A stretch of 13,136 nt of DNA from Pseudomonadota bacterium (GCA_900299205.1 OMIW01000046.1:1-13136), one strand, 5' to 3'. Shown: positions 1-7,295, counted from the stretch's first letter. Made by a program: numbers and translations. The notes: generated by a model not told the origin, from the letters alone.

Positions 1-256
1 CCGCCCCTACAAATAGGTCGCCAAAGAGAGCATCGCGCCATACAAACCACCCGTTGTGAGCAAGATGAACGGCAGCTCGCCAGTGGGGAGCCTCAGGGAG
101 GGGCGTGAGAGCAAATCGCACTGATTCAGTGGGGCTGAACATTACGAGCACCCCAACACCGACAGCAAGGCAGAGGAGAGAGATGATTGGGATCAGGTTG
201 AGGTGAGGAAGCTCCGCAATCCATTGATTGATTCGATAGGGCAATTTTCCTTTCAT
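1..256 (-). CDS. N-terminal part of an unknown membrane protein (runs off the left edge)
   Basis: An open frame begins with ATG at 254-256 and stays open for 85 codons to the window edge, so the C-terminus is missing. It starts MKGKLPYRINQWIAELPHLN. Residues about 20-40 form one strongly hydrophobic helix, probably a membrane anchor. The rest is a mixed, Trp/His-containing segment that would follow the helix outside the membrane or lead to more helices. The start lies only 6 nt after the stop of the large membrane protein upstream on the same strand, which argues for one transcript and a joint role at the cell envelope. The ribosome binding site is only a weak AAGGG-like stretch. I do not recognise a family. 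Being a gene is likely from frame, position and hydrophobic pattern; the function is unknown. Confidence 0.65.
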   Translation of the reverse strand, partial: MKGKLPYRINQWIAELPHLNLIPIISLLCLAVGVGVLVMFSPTESVRFALTPLPEAPHWRAAVHLAHNGWFVWRDALFGDLFVGA

Positions 257-262
257 ATACCC

Positions 263-2683
263 TTAGCCCCCCTGAGTAAGGAGACGATCTAACGGTGATC
301 CCGCACGCACCGTAATGCTCTGGCCCGGGGTGCATCGAGAAAACCGGATAAAGGTGAGGTCCTGTCCTACGGGATGCGGTGCGAGGTCACACCCTCCGTC
401 GGGGCGAAGGAAAGGGAACCACCGAAACGAGACGACCCCATCAGCTGTCGTCGGCTTGAAGGTAAAACCATCGGTATCCTGCGAAACGATTGTTCCGTCC
501 CCTTCAATGAAATACGACGCCCGCACCTGAATTCGACGAAAAGCCGCAAAAGGAGGACCAGAGAGCACCTGAGTATAGCGCTCGGGACGCGATGAGAACC
601 ACTGTCGCCACTTTGGATCGTGAGCAAATACGAGGGAGACGTTCATCTTGGTAAGGTAATCCTCGATACCAGTTTCTCCTCGGGCAAGAAAGTCACGCGG
701 GATTACCTGCTGGTAAGACCAAAGATTATGGACCGGGCTGGATGCTACCATGGGGTGTCGTGTCAGAATGGTGAGGGGAGCGACATGTCCATTATCAAGT
801 TCGTGAAGCACCTGGCCAGAAAAAAGAACCCGACCTGGACCTCCATGCTCCTTCACCGTTTGCACGATGCTATCGTAGGCTGAGGATGAGAAATAAATCT
901 CCTCCCGTGAGCGATTTTGCGCAATCGAGGAGGTGTAAAGTGGGGTAAGAATGAGAAACGCAAAACTGAGAAGAGCACCAACTGAGGTTATGGGAGCGAG
1001 CGATGCTCTCCAACGCCCCATCCTGTGCTCGTCCCTTTCAGAAGAGAGTCTCGCCGTTCTGAGCCGCATTAAAACCCGGAGAGCCACTCCGGTCGGGATG
1101 CAGAGGAAAACGCTTGCCATCACCAACATGCGGTCGAGCTCTAGCTGGGGTTTCAGGGGGACCAGTACAGTGCCAATCACGAGCAGCCAACCTAACTGTG
1201 CCCCAAAGAGAAGCCCCAATCGGCGACGAAATACGAGAACTCCGATGGGTCCCAGGATAAAGAGGAGGGGATGGAGCGTAACCCCCCAGCTACGAAGGCC
1301 AGCAACTGCTCGTGATACAGAAAGGCCCGAAGAACGGTGACGAAATGCAGGAGCAGTCTGATGCTGTTGAAAGGTCATACGACTATGGGAAGTCGGCTCA
1401 GAGTCGACAGTGGCTGATGTGGGTGACGGTAAGGAAACTGGTGAGGTTACAACCGACGTCGGTCGTGAGGCTTCTGCGTCGGCACCGAGGAACGAGGTCA
1501 CTCGGGAGACCGTAAGGAAGAGCACGATCCAGGGGAGATTGAAAACAACGAGAGCAGCGATCAACGACAGCACCCGGCGACGATAGAGCTCTCGAAATCG
1601 GAACGGTAGCAGGGTAAGGGCAACAGGAGCTATTGCCAGTGGGGCGAGTGACCAGAATGCCACCAGGGTTGTGATGGCGAAGGTCGCTAACCAGAGAGGC
1701 CTCGAGACCGGGACGCGAAGCTCCGATATCCGATACCATAGAGCCCAGCACAGGGGTGCCAGCGACGCTGAGGTGATAAATCCCATCGTTCCATATGCAA
1801 GCCCCCACCGATACCAAAGAAGTGAGGGGGCAAGCGCCAAGGTGGCGGCACAGGCAGCGGATGCCCGACTTAGTCCGAGAAGCCGGGTTGCGATTGCGAG
1901 CGAGGCGGGAGGGATAACAAATAGTGAAAGGGCGATAATCGTGGTGTATACATGCCAGACCTCGAATGACGCGATGATCGGGTACATCAACAAGAAGAGA
2001 TTGAGCGAACCACTCGCAAAAAAATCACGCGCATCGGTACCTCCATTCCATAGGGGGTAGTAAAAGGGAATGGATGGAAACTGCTCCTTGAGAAGTTGTA
2101 GCCGGTAGAGAAATACGGTGTGGTCATCAGAGACAAGAGTACGCCCGTCACCGTAGTTAAGGAATGATGTAAAGGCGATCAGTGAACCGATGACCGGGAG
2201 AAAAAGGAGAGCGGTCTTCTGAGCCCGACGTTTCTGGTAAACGAGATACCAGACGCATCCTCCGACGATAGACGCTTCGGGCCGAACGAATGGGCCAGTG
2301 AAGAGGGAATAGGGTCTGGAGAGCCAATCGGAGAGAAAAATCCCAACGAGCGCGAGAGATGCTCCCGCCGCCAGGCGAGGCAGGATGTGAGTGCCGTTGA
2401 GCTGCTGGTCCGTTGTTTTTTCGGTTCTTATTTTTCCGTATGGGAGAGGTATGTATTTCGGAAACAGAGCCGCAATCATGCCCGCAAGACCAATAATCAC
2501 CAAAGCCGTTGTGGACCCGAACAGGGCGGTTGGTCCTGATAACTCCCATAAGCGCGGTCGTCCTCCGAGAAGCCCGAACATTGCAAGGGCTATCGAAAAT
2601 CCCAAAAGGAAAGGGTGGGCCGGCCAGGCGTGGCACCGAAAAAGAAGGTGTCGGCTGGAACGGAGTAAGAGGGCTGTCAGCAT
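263..2683 (-). CDS. Large polytopic membrane protein, GT-C glycosyltransferase-like (YfhO / PTPS-related type)
   Basis: About 806 residues if the first ATG (2681-2683) is used; the frame extends to a TTG at 2806, adding 41 Arg/Pro-rich residues that look untranslated. No candidate start has a clear Shine-Dalgarno sequence. The protein has roughly 12-15 hydrophobic helices. Early in the chain a loop contains SDDHTVFLYR and, about 25 residues on, YPLWNGGTDARDF; an acidic pair in the first large external loop followed by a P-W-G segment is the pattern of GT-C glycosyltransferases and of YfhO/6-pyruvoyl-tetrahydropterin-synthase-related membrane proteins. Residues about 400-450 are a Ser/Thr/Pro-rich low-complexity loop between helices. 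The last ~190 residues form a soluble, probably periplasmic domain ending in a beta-rich part. Such proteins usually act on lipid-linked sugars or cell-surface polymers, but that is inference here. It is probably co-transcribed with the partial gene 6 nt downstream. Identity as a membrane protein is firm; enzyme class is tentative. Confidence 0.75.
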   Translation of the reverse strand: MLTALLLRSSRHLLFRCHAWPAHPFLLGFSIALAMFGLLGGRPRLWELSGPTALFGSTTALVIIGLAGMIAALFPKYIPLPYGKIRTEKTTDQQLNGTHILPRLAAGASLALVGIFLSDWLSRPYSLFTGPFVRPEASIVGGCVWYLVYQKRRAQKTALLFLPVIGSLIAFTSFLNYGDGRTLVSDDHTVFLYRLQLLKEQFPSIPFYYPLWNGGTDARDFFASGSLNLFLLMYPIIASFEVWHVYTTIIALSLFVIPPASLAIATRLLGLSRASAACAATLALAPSLLWYRWGLAYGTMGFITSASLAPLCWALWYRISELRVPVSRPLWLATFAITTLVAFWSLAPLAIAPVALTLLPFRFRELYRRRVLSLIAALVVFNLPWIVLFLTVSRVTSFLGADAEASRPTSVVTSPVSLPSPTSATVDSEPTSHSRMTFQQHQTAPAFRHRSSGLSVSRAVAGLRSWGVTLHPLLFILGPIGVLVFRRRLGLLFGAQLGWLLVIGTVLVPLKPQLELDRMLVMASVFLCIPTGVALRVLMRLRTARLSSERDEHRMGRWRASLAPITSVGALLSFAFLILTPLYTSSIAQNRSREEIYFSSSAYDSIVQTVKEHGGPGRVLFSGQVLHELDNGHVAPLTILTRHPMVASSPVHNLWSYQQVIPRDFLARGETGIEDYLTKMNVSLVFAHDPKWRQWFSSRPERYTQVLSGPPFAAFRRIQVRASYFIEGDGTIVSQDTDGFTFKPTTADGVVSFRWFPFLRPDGGCDLAPHPVGQDLTFIRFSRCTPGQSITVRAGSPLDRLLTQGG

Positions 2684-3025
2684 CGGTGAAGGGTACAAAT
2701 GGAAGCAAACGCGTCGATGCGGTTCCCGCAACCGCGTGGTTACCACAGGATAGCTGGGGATTTGGGGTGTTGGCAAAGGGCGGGAGGGGGTAAGCCTCCG
2801 CGCCAAGGAGTTTAATGGAGGTCGAATTTTTAGAACCGGGGAGAGGTCGTAGGGTAGTATCGAGAGATTTTGCTGCCATTTCCTTGATGGGAGGCTTCCT
2901 TGTTGAATTCTTAAGGCCTTCGTATGTTTGCAGGTGTTCGAAGGCCCTTAAAGTATCAGAATTAATTGATATATCTTTTAATTTCACCATTATTCAATGA
3001 GATTTTTTCGCCCTAAAGAGAGGTA

Positions 3026-3065
3026 GGTAACTACTTCATCAAAATATATTGATGAAGTAGTTACC
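3026..3065. promoter_or_regulatory. Perfect palindrome, probable operator of the ArsR-type regulator
   Basis: The left arm GGTAACTACTTCATCAA (3026-3042) and the right arm TTGATGAAGTAGTTACC (3049-3065) are exact reverse complements, 17 bp each, around an AATATA spacer. The core CATCAA-N6-TTGATG has the size and symmetry of ArsR/SmtB-family operators, which bind a dimer. The right arm overlaps the -35 box of the promoter of the regulator gene, so bound protein would block RNA polymerase. There is no T-run after it, so a terminator is unlikely. Autoregulation, and control of ahcY downstream, is inference from position. Confidence 0.65.
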
Positions 3066-3077
3066 CCATGATATTCT
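3049..3077 (+). promoter_or_regulatory. Putative sigma70 promoter for the regulator-ahcY operon
   Basis: TTGATG at 3049-3054 serves as the -35 box and TATTCT at 3072-3077 as the -10 box, with an ideal 17-bp spacer. Each box matches the consensus at 4 of 6 bases. Transcription would start near 3084, leaving a leader of about 24 nt before the GTG start at 3108. The -35 box is inside the right arm of the palindrome. Confidence 0.5.
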
Positions 3078-3107
3078 AAGAGGGGCAATTAAACGTTTCT
3101 AGGTTCC

Positions 3108-4151
3108 GTGACGGCATTTAATCGATTTGCATCATCTCTGGAAGTCCTTTCCTCCGAGGGAGATCCGACTGAAGAGCTTCTCAAGGCGTGCGCCGACTCG
3201 GTTCGGCTGCGGATCCTTCGCGCTCTTCGTCACGATTCGTTCTCGGTCTCTGAGTTGTGTGTGATTCTTGAGATGAAGCAGCCGGCGGTCAGCCACCATC
3301 TCAAGTTACTTCTTGGGGCGGGATTGGTCGCGATTAGACGCGAGGGGACGATTACCTTCTATCGGCGAGTATGGCCAGCAGTTGCCGATTCGGTGCGCGC
3401 TGACCTTGTGCGAGCTCTCTTTTCAGCATTCGATGCGCGTCCTCTTGATGCCAGTCTCTCTGACCAGATTGAAGAGATTAAGCGTCTTCGGTCGCGGGAT
3501 GCTCGTGATTTTTTTAATCGGCACAGCCGCGAGTTCACAAAAACTCAGGAGCTTATCGCGCTTCCGGGGCAGTATTTGCCGACGGTCCAAGAGATGCTTG
3601 AGCGATCATGTTGGGGGCGGGCGCGTGCTGAAATTGGAATTAACGAACCGCTAGCCAAAGGGAGAGCCGTTCTTGAGATCGGTGCCGGCCGGGGGGAGCT
3701 TATCAGTCCGCTCTTGGACCTTTTTCATTCGGTATATGTCGTTGATGTTTCTGAAGAGATGATTGAGCTTACCTGTCGGGCCATTCCCGCGGGAGAGCGG
3801 GAACGGGTGACGATTATTCATGGCGATACCGGCGTTGCGGTAGCAACGGGGATAACGGTAAGCCATGTTATCTGCGCGATGGTCCTCCATCATGTCCCGT
3901 CACCGGCCGATATTTTTCGTGATTGTGCCGAGCTGCTTGAGCCGGGGGGGAGCGTGATTGTTGCCGACCTTTGTCGCCATAATCAAAGCTGGGCAATCGA
4001 GCGATGTGGTGATATGTGGATGGGATTCGATCCGATGGAGCTTGAGGGGTTTGCCACCCTTGCGGGATTGGTCGCAGGAGACCAGGCGTTTTTCGCCCTT
4101 CGGAATGGGTTTCAGATTCAGGTGCGGCGTTTTGACAAGATTTCGGTGTGA
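3108..4151 (+). CDS. ArsR-family HTH repressor fused to a SAM-dependent methyltransferase domain (SahR-like)
   Basis: 347 residues from a GTG start; a short AGG at 3101-3103 is the only ribosome-binding hint, and no ATG lies upstream in frame. Residues about 20-90 form an ArsR winged-helix domain, with recognition-helix sequence KQPAVSHHLKLL at 57-68. Residues about 150-290 are a class I methyltransferase fold: motif I VLEIGAGRGEL (188-198), the acidic end of beta-2 in VVDVSEEM, and a post-motif HHVPSPADIF. The C-terminal DLCRHNQSW...GDMWMGF segment is typical of the proteobacterial ArsR-methyltransferase fusions found near metK, metH or ahcY. The metal-binding ELCVCDL box of true ArsR proteins is altered to ELCVILE, so arsenite sensing is unlikely. 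Proteobacterial SahR regulators respond to S-adenosylhomocysteine and repress methionine-cycle genes; the adjacent ahcY and the palindrome at 3026-3065 fit this. Whether the methyltransferase domain is catalytic or only a sensor cannot be told. Confidence 0.88.
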   Translation: MTAFNRFASSLEVLSSEGDPTEELLKACADSVRLRILRALRHDSFSVSELCVILEMKQPAVSHHLKLLLGAGLVAIRREGTITFYRRVWPAVADSVRADLVRALFSAFDARPLDASLSDQIEEIKRLRSRDARDFFNRHSREFTKTQELIALPGQYLPTVQEMLERSCWGRARAEIGINEPLAKGRAVLEIGAGRGELISPLLDLFHSVYVVDVSEEMIELTCRAIPAGERERVTIIHGDTGVAVATGITVSHVICAMVLHHVPSPADIFRDCAELLEPGGSVIVADLCRHNQSWAIERCGDMWMGFDPMELEGFATLAGLVAGDQAFFALRNGFQIQVRRFDKISV

Positions 4152-4214
4152 AGAAAATGGCCTGCGAAGACGGGATGCCTGTCGCCGTGAGGCCGGTAAT
4201 CAATGGGAGAAAAA

Positions 4215-5615
4215 ATGACAACACAGACAGCACAGAAGGTACCACCGGCACAGGCCGACTATAAAGTCGCGGATATTTCGCTCGCCTCGTGGGGGCGACG
4301 TGAGATCGAGATTGCAGAGACTGAGATGCCTGCCCTCATGGCGATCCGTGAGCGCTATCGTGCTCAGCAGCCACTCAAGGGAGCTAAAATCATGGGGTGT
4401 ATCCACATGACGATTCAGACTGCTGTTCTCGTCGAGACCCTGATGGCCCTGGGAGCTGAGGTTCGTTGGTCGTCTTGCAATATCTTCTCGACCCAAGATC
4501 ACGCTGCCGCTGCTCTTGCTGAGCAAGGGATTCCAGTCTTTGCGTGGAAGGGTGAGACTGAAGAGGAGTTCTGGTGGTGTATCGAACAGACGATATTGCA
4601 GAACGGATCTGATTGGGGAGCAAATATGATCCTCGATGACGGAGGTGATCTCACTCTCGTGCTTCATCAAAAATATCCCGAGATTCTCGACAGGTGTCAT
4701 GGGATCTCCGAGGAGACTACGACCGGCGTGCACCGTCTTCTCGAGATGCTCGAGCGAGGAGAGCTCAAGGTGCCAGCGATTAATGTCAATGATTCCGTCA
4801 CGAAATCGAAGAACGACAACAAATACGGTTGTCGGCATAGTCTCAATGACGCCATCAAGCGAGGCACCGATCACCTTCTTTCAGGCAAAAAGGCGTTGGT
4901 GTTGGGATATGGCGATGTTGGTAAAGGCTCGGCGGCATCGCTGCGACAGGAGGGGATGATCGTCAAGATAACCGAGATAGATCCGATCTGCGCGATGCAG
5001 GCATGTATGGATGGGTACGAGGTGGTTTCTCCATACATTGGGGGAAAAAATACCGGAGATAGCAAGTGTATTGATACTGCTCTGATGGGCGCAGTCGATC
5101 TCGTGGTGACCGCGACGGGCAATATCGATGTGTGTGATCGATTCATGCTTCAGGCGCTCAAGCCGGGAGCGGTTGTGTGCAATATTGGACATTTCGATAA
5201 CGAGATTGATACCAAATATATGCGCGATAACTGGCAGTGGGAGGAGGTAAAACCGCAGGTCCACCGAGTTTATCGAGATAAAGCAAAGGGTGATTATCTG
5301 ATAATTCTCTCTGAAGGGCGGTTGGTTAATCTCGGCAATGCCACCGGTCATCCATCCCGGATCATGGATGGTTCATTCGCGAACCAGGTGCTCGCACAGA
5401 TACACCTGTATGGAGAGAAATTTGGGGACCTCCCAGCCGACAAAAAGAAGGCGGCGTTATACCTGAAGGTGTTACCAAAAGAGCTCGATGAGGAGGTCGC
5501 TCGATTAATGGTATTGGGATTTGGGGGGGTTGTCACCGAGATGACGACTGAGCAGTCAGCGTACACCGGCATCCCCGTGTCGGGGCCGTTTAAAGCGGAG
5601 GAGTATCGGTACTAA
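4215..5615 (+). CDS. ahcY: Adenosylhomocysteinase (S-adenosyl-L-homocysteine hydrolase)
   Basis: This cytoplasmic NAD-dependent enzyme reversibly splits S-adenosylhomocysteine into adenosine and homocysteine, relieving product inhibition of methyltransferases. The protein has 466 residues, in the family's usual 430-480 range. Visible motifs are HMTIQTA (64-70), the catalytic stretch [15 protein letters not shown] with Lys197 and Asp201, the NAD-binding [10 protein letters not shown] (231-240), GHFDNEID, and the C-terminal FKAEEYRY carrying the conserved Lys and Tyr. The SKNDN variant (SKFDN in the human enzyme) is, from memory, usual in Pseudomonas/Xanthomonas-type AhcY, so it is not a defect. 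I chose the ATG at 4215 because GGGAG at 4205-4209 sits 5 nt before it; the in-frame ATG at 4203 would lie upstream of that site. The gene follows the SahR-like regulator by 63 nt and is followed by a hairpin terminator, so the two form one transcription unit. Confidence 0.97.
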   Translation: MTTQTAQKVPPAQADYKVADISLASWGRREIEIAETEMPALMAIRERYRAQQPLKGAKIMGCIHMTIQTAVLVETLMALGAEVRWSSCNIFSTQDHAAAALAEQGIPVFAWKGETEEEFWWCIEQTILQNGSDWGANMILDDGGDLTLVLHQKYPEILDRCHGISEETTTGVHRLLEMLERGELKVPAINVNDSVTKSKNDNKYGCRHSLNDAIKRGTDHLLSGKKALVLGYGDVGKGSAASLRQEGMIVKITEIDPICAMQACMDGYEVVSPYIGGKNTGDSKCIDTALMGAVDLVVTATGNIDVCDRFMLQALKPGAVVCNIGHFDNEIDTKYMRDNWQWEEVKPQVHRVYRDKAKGDYLIILSEGRLVNLGNATGHPSRIMDGSFANQVLAQIHLYGEKFGDLPADKKKAALYLKVLPKELDEEVARLMVLGFGGVVTEMTTEQSAYTGIPVSGPFKAEEYRY

Positions 5616-5626
5616 ACCGAGCTGTC

Positions 5627-5653
5627 GACGGGGCGAGATCAGTACGCCCCGTC
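5627..5653 (+). terminator. Hairpin terminator after ahcY
   Basis: GACGGGGCG (5627-5635) and CGCCCCGTC (5645-5653) pair perfectly over 9 bp with a 9-nt loop, starting 11 nt after the ahcY stop codon. The following ATTTATCC is only a weak T-tract, so termination may be partial. Confidence 0.6.
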
Positions 5654-6052
5654 ATTTATCCAAGAATCTCGAATGGGGAAGTGCCCGTGCCTTCCTTCGC
5701 GATGTCGTAGGTTACGGTAACTTTCGATTGGTACCCGAGTTTCCTGGTCGCGGGTGATAGCGAACTAGCAGCCGGCGCTGGCATAACTCTTCAATGCAGC
5801 GACCCCGTTTTGCACCGGATCGTGAGAGTCCAATTCTTCGCGCGGCGGGAGTGGGAGGTGCCTGTTCCTTGCGCCTTTTCCTCGAATGGATGAAATCTGG
5901 CGAGACTCAAGCGGGGCTTGAGATGACTCGCGGGGCCAAACTCTCCCTCCGAGGATGGGATCGGGTGAGGGGCAAGGGAGGCCTGTCATTGACGCCTCTC
6001 CTTTGCGATTTTTCTCCTCCTGGCATACTGTTCTCAGCCAGATGGTTTTGTT
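5654..6052. other. Intergenic stretch of about 400 bp with no confident gene
   Basis: This is the longest gap in the window. Open frames of 74-87 codons exist on both strands at about 5765-6057 but have compositions unlike real proteins (Arg/Pro/Ser-rich, no plausible ribosome binding site). The best candidate is a 42-codon leftward frame at 5656-5784 ending in LGYQSKVTVTYDIAKEG and more, with protein-like codon use, facing ahcY. It may be a small gene or the tail of a decayed one. A weak rightward promoter (TTGCGA at 6003-6008 and TACTGT at 6026-6031, 17-bp spacing, with an overlapping TG-extended CATACT) could serve the monooxygenase gene. Confidence 0.45.
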
Positions 6053-6114
6053 CCTGAAATAAGCTCACTCTTCTGCCAGAAATCCGTCGGAGTTTCGGGT
6101 GAGCTTATTTCAGG
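6053..6114 (+). promoter_or_regulatory. Structured 5' leader with long perfect inverted repeat covering the ribosome binding site
   Basis: CCTGAAATAAGCTCAC (6053-6068) and GTGAGCTTATTTCAGG (6099-6114) are exact reverse complements of 16 bp. The 30-nt loop between them can form a second hairpin: GAAATCC at 6079-6085 pairs with GGA(G)TTTC at 6089-6096 around GTC, with one bulged G. The 3' arm contains TCAGG (6110-6114), the only Shine-Dalgarno-like sequence before the ATG at 6123, so the folded RNA would hide it. No T-run follows, which argues against a terminator. It could be a translational switch or a DNA-level operator; it matches no riboswitch class I know. Confidence 0.5.
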
Positions 6115-6122
6115 TATTCACG

Positions 6123-7295
6123 ATGGTTTTACAACCTGTGGCACCCTTTCTGGGGATTCGTACCCCCGATTCGGTGTGCGAAATGGCGTGGTTCGCTGAT
6201 CTTTGTGGGGGTGATACCACGATGATTGGTGTTCCTGACCCGGAACGTCGGAGTAGTTTTGAGCACTGTCGGAAGATTGTGCTTACTGCGGAGGAGCAGG
6301 GATTTCTCAATATCCTGCTGCCAACGTCCTATATGATTGGCCAGGAGGTGATTCCGTTTGCGGCTGCGGTTGCACCGAGCACCTCGACGATCAGTTTGCT
6401 TCCGGCGATTCGTCTCGGTGAAGTTCACCCGCCCACTTTGGCGAGGACCGTCTCGACGCTCGACCACCTGTTACAGGGTCGGCTTTCTCTGAACATAATC
6501 AGTTCGGATTTGCCGGGCCTGCGGGAAGAGGGGGGGTACCGATATCGGCGAACCTCGGAAATTATCCGTGTCCTTAGGTCTGCCTGGACGGAGGGGAGGC
6601 TCCAGAACGATGGTGAACTATATCAGTTCGACCTTCCTGGGGCACCCGTGCGGTCGTACCAACGGGGTGGTCCGCTCCTTTATTTCGGGGGGCTGTCCGA
6701 GCTTGCCCGTGAGGTCGCGGCGTGGCTCTGTGATGTCTATCTGTTGTGGCCCCTTCCAGAAGAGGAGCTTGCGGCCATCATTGCGGATGTTTCAGCGAGA
6801 GCGGCTCGGTATGGGCGAAAGATAGACTTCGGGCTTCGGATCCACGTTGTTGTGCGGGAAACACGAAAGGAGGCGCGCGAGTGGGCGACTTTTCTTGCGC
6901 GAGGTATTGATGAGGCTAAGCGGATTAACCTCAAGGGGAGAACTCAGGATATCGCCTCAGCAGGGGTCGTTGCGCAACGGTCATTGCGGGCGATGGCTGA
7001 TGGAGATGGTTATGCTGAGGAGGTCCTCTGGACCACCATCGGTGAAGTCCGGTCCGGAGCCAGTAGTGCGATTGTGGGCAGCTCCGCAGAGGTGCTGGAG
7101 AAGCTAGGGCGGTATCGGACCCTCGGGTTCCGTTCATTCATCCTGTCCGGATACCCTCTCATTGAGGAGTCCCGGCAGGTTGGGAGGCTGTTATTACCGG
7201 AGCTTCCGAATCACCGTCTAAGTGAGCTTCAGGGACGCCTCACGCAGGGCATCCCCGAAACTCCGCTCACCTTCGGCTCGCTCAGCTATGATTGA
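6123..7295 (+). CDS. SsuD-like flavin-dependent monooxygenase (bacterial luciferase-like family)
   Basis: 390 residues, close to the ~380 of E. coli SsuD. The whole chain reads as a luciferase-like TIM barrel using reduced FMN and oxygen. Stretches shared with alkanesulfonate monooxygenase are LLYFGGLSELAREVAA (185-200), AARYGRKIDFGLRIHVVVRE (227-246), IGEVRSGASSAIVG and FILSGYPLIEES. By recalled alignment the SsuD active-site Arg226, His228, Arg297 and Tyr331 correspond to Arg239, His241, Arg310 and Tyr344 here, while His11 and Cys54 have no equivalent (the latter region reads LPTSYMIGQ). It is therefore probably a related oxygenase with a different or unknown substrate. ATG 6123 was preferred over an in-frame GTG at 6099 because the GTG lies inside the inverted repeat and TCAGG sits 8 nt before the ATG. 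A short-chain dehydrogenase follows after 54 nt. No flavin reductase or sulfonate transporter is nearby. Confidence 0.85.
   Translation: MVLQPVAPFLGIRTPDSVCEMAWFADLCGGDTTMIGVPDPERRSSFEHCRKIVLTAEEQGFLNILLPTSYMIGQEVIPFAAAVAPSTSTISLLPAIRLGEVHPPTLARTVSTLDHLLQGRLSLNIISSDLPGLREEGGYRYRRTSEIIRVLRSAWTEGRLQNDGELYQFDLPGAPVRSYQRGGPLLYFGGLSELAREVAAWLCDVYLLWPLPEEELAAIIADVSARAARYGRKIDFGLRIHVVVRETRKEAREWATFLARGIDEAKRINLKGRTQDIASAGVVAQRSLRAMADGDGYAEEVLWTTIGEVRSGASSAIVGSSAEVLEKLGRYRTLGFRSFILSGYPLIEESRQVGRLLLPELPNHRLSELQGRLTQGIPETPLTFGSLSYD

Larger units (their letters stand above)
2684..3107. other. Divergent, partly AT-rich control region without a confident gene
   Basis: This stretch lies between the start of the leftward membrane-protein gene and the rightward regulator gene. 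From about 2880 to 3100 it is clearly richer in A and T than the rest of the window, as expected for promoters. It holds the 40-bp palindrome and the rightward promoter listed separately. A leftward open frame starting at 2988-2990 (MVKLKDISINSD) runs out of frame into the membrane-protein gene; I do not call it, but discuss it as a possible alternative N-terminus. No convincing leftward promoter was found. Confidence 0.6.

Noticed and set aside
2157-2990. Leftward 277-codon open frame overlapping the membrane-protein gene
   Set aside because: It overlaps about 530 bases of the hydrophobic, clearly coding frame out of register and has a low-complexity composition. Only its first ~60 codons lie outside the called gene, so it is treated as an N-terminus question and not as a gene.
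3026-3065. The palindrome as a transcription terminator
   Set aside because: It is AT-rich, has no following T-run and lies in a divergent promoter region overlapping a -35 box, so an operator is more likely.
3108-3380. Arsenic-responsive ArsR regulator
   Set aside because: The metal-binding ELCVCDL box is not intact (ELCVILE), no ars genes are nearby, and the methyltransferase fusion with adjacent ahcY points to methionine-cycle control.
4152-4214. A SAH riboswitch before ahcY
   Set aside because: The gap is 63 nt and its sequence lacks the conserved core and pseudoknot of the SAH riboswitch as I remember it. Control by the SahR-like protein and palindrome explains the location better.
4881-5351. 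Leftward 156-codon open frame opposite ahcY
   Set aside because: It is entirely antisense to the well-conserved ahcY and has no recognisable domain or ribosome binding site.
5794-6057. Rightward 87-codon open frame in the long intergenic gap
   Set aside because: It has no Shine-Dalgarno sequence, an Arg/Gly/Ser-rich composition without domain-like pattern, and it runs into the structured leader of the monooxygenase gene.
6053-6114. Inverted repeat as the end of an insertion sequence or MITE
   Set aside because: There are no flanking target-site duplications, no transposase, and only 30 nt between the arms.
6099-6122. GTG at 6099 as start of the monooxygenase
   Set aside because: It would lie within the perfect inverted repeat with no ribosome binding site before it, while ATG 6123 has TCAGG at suitable spacing.
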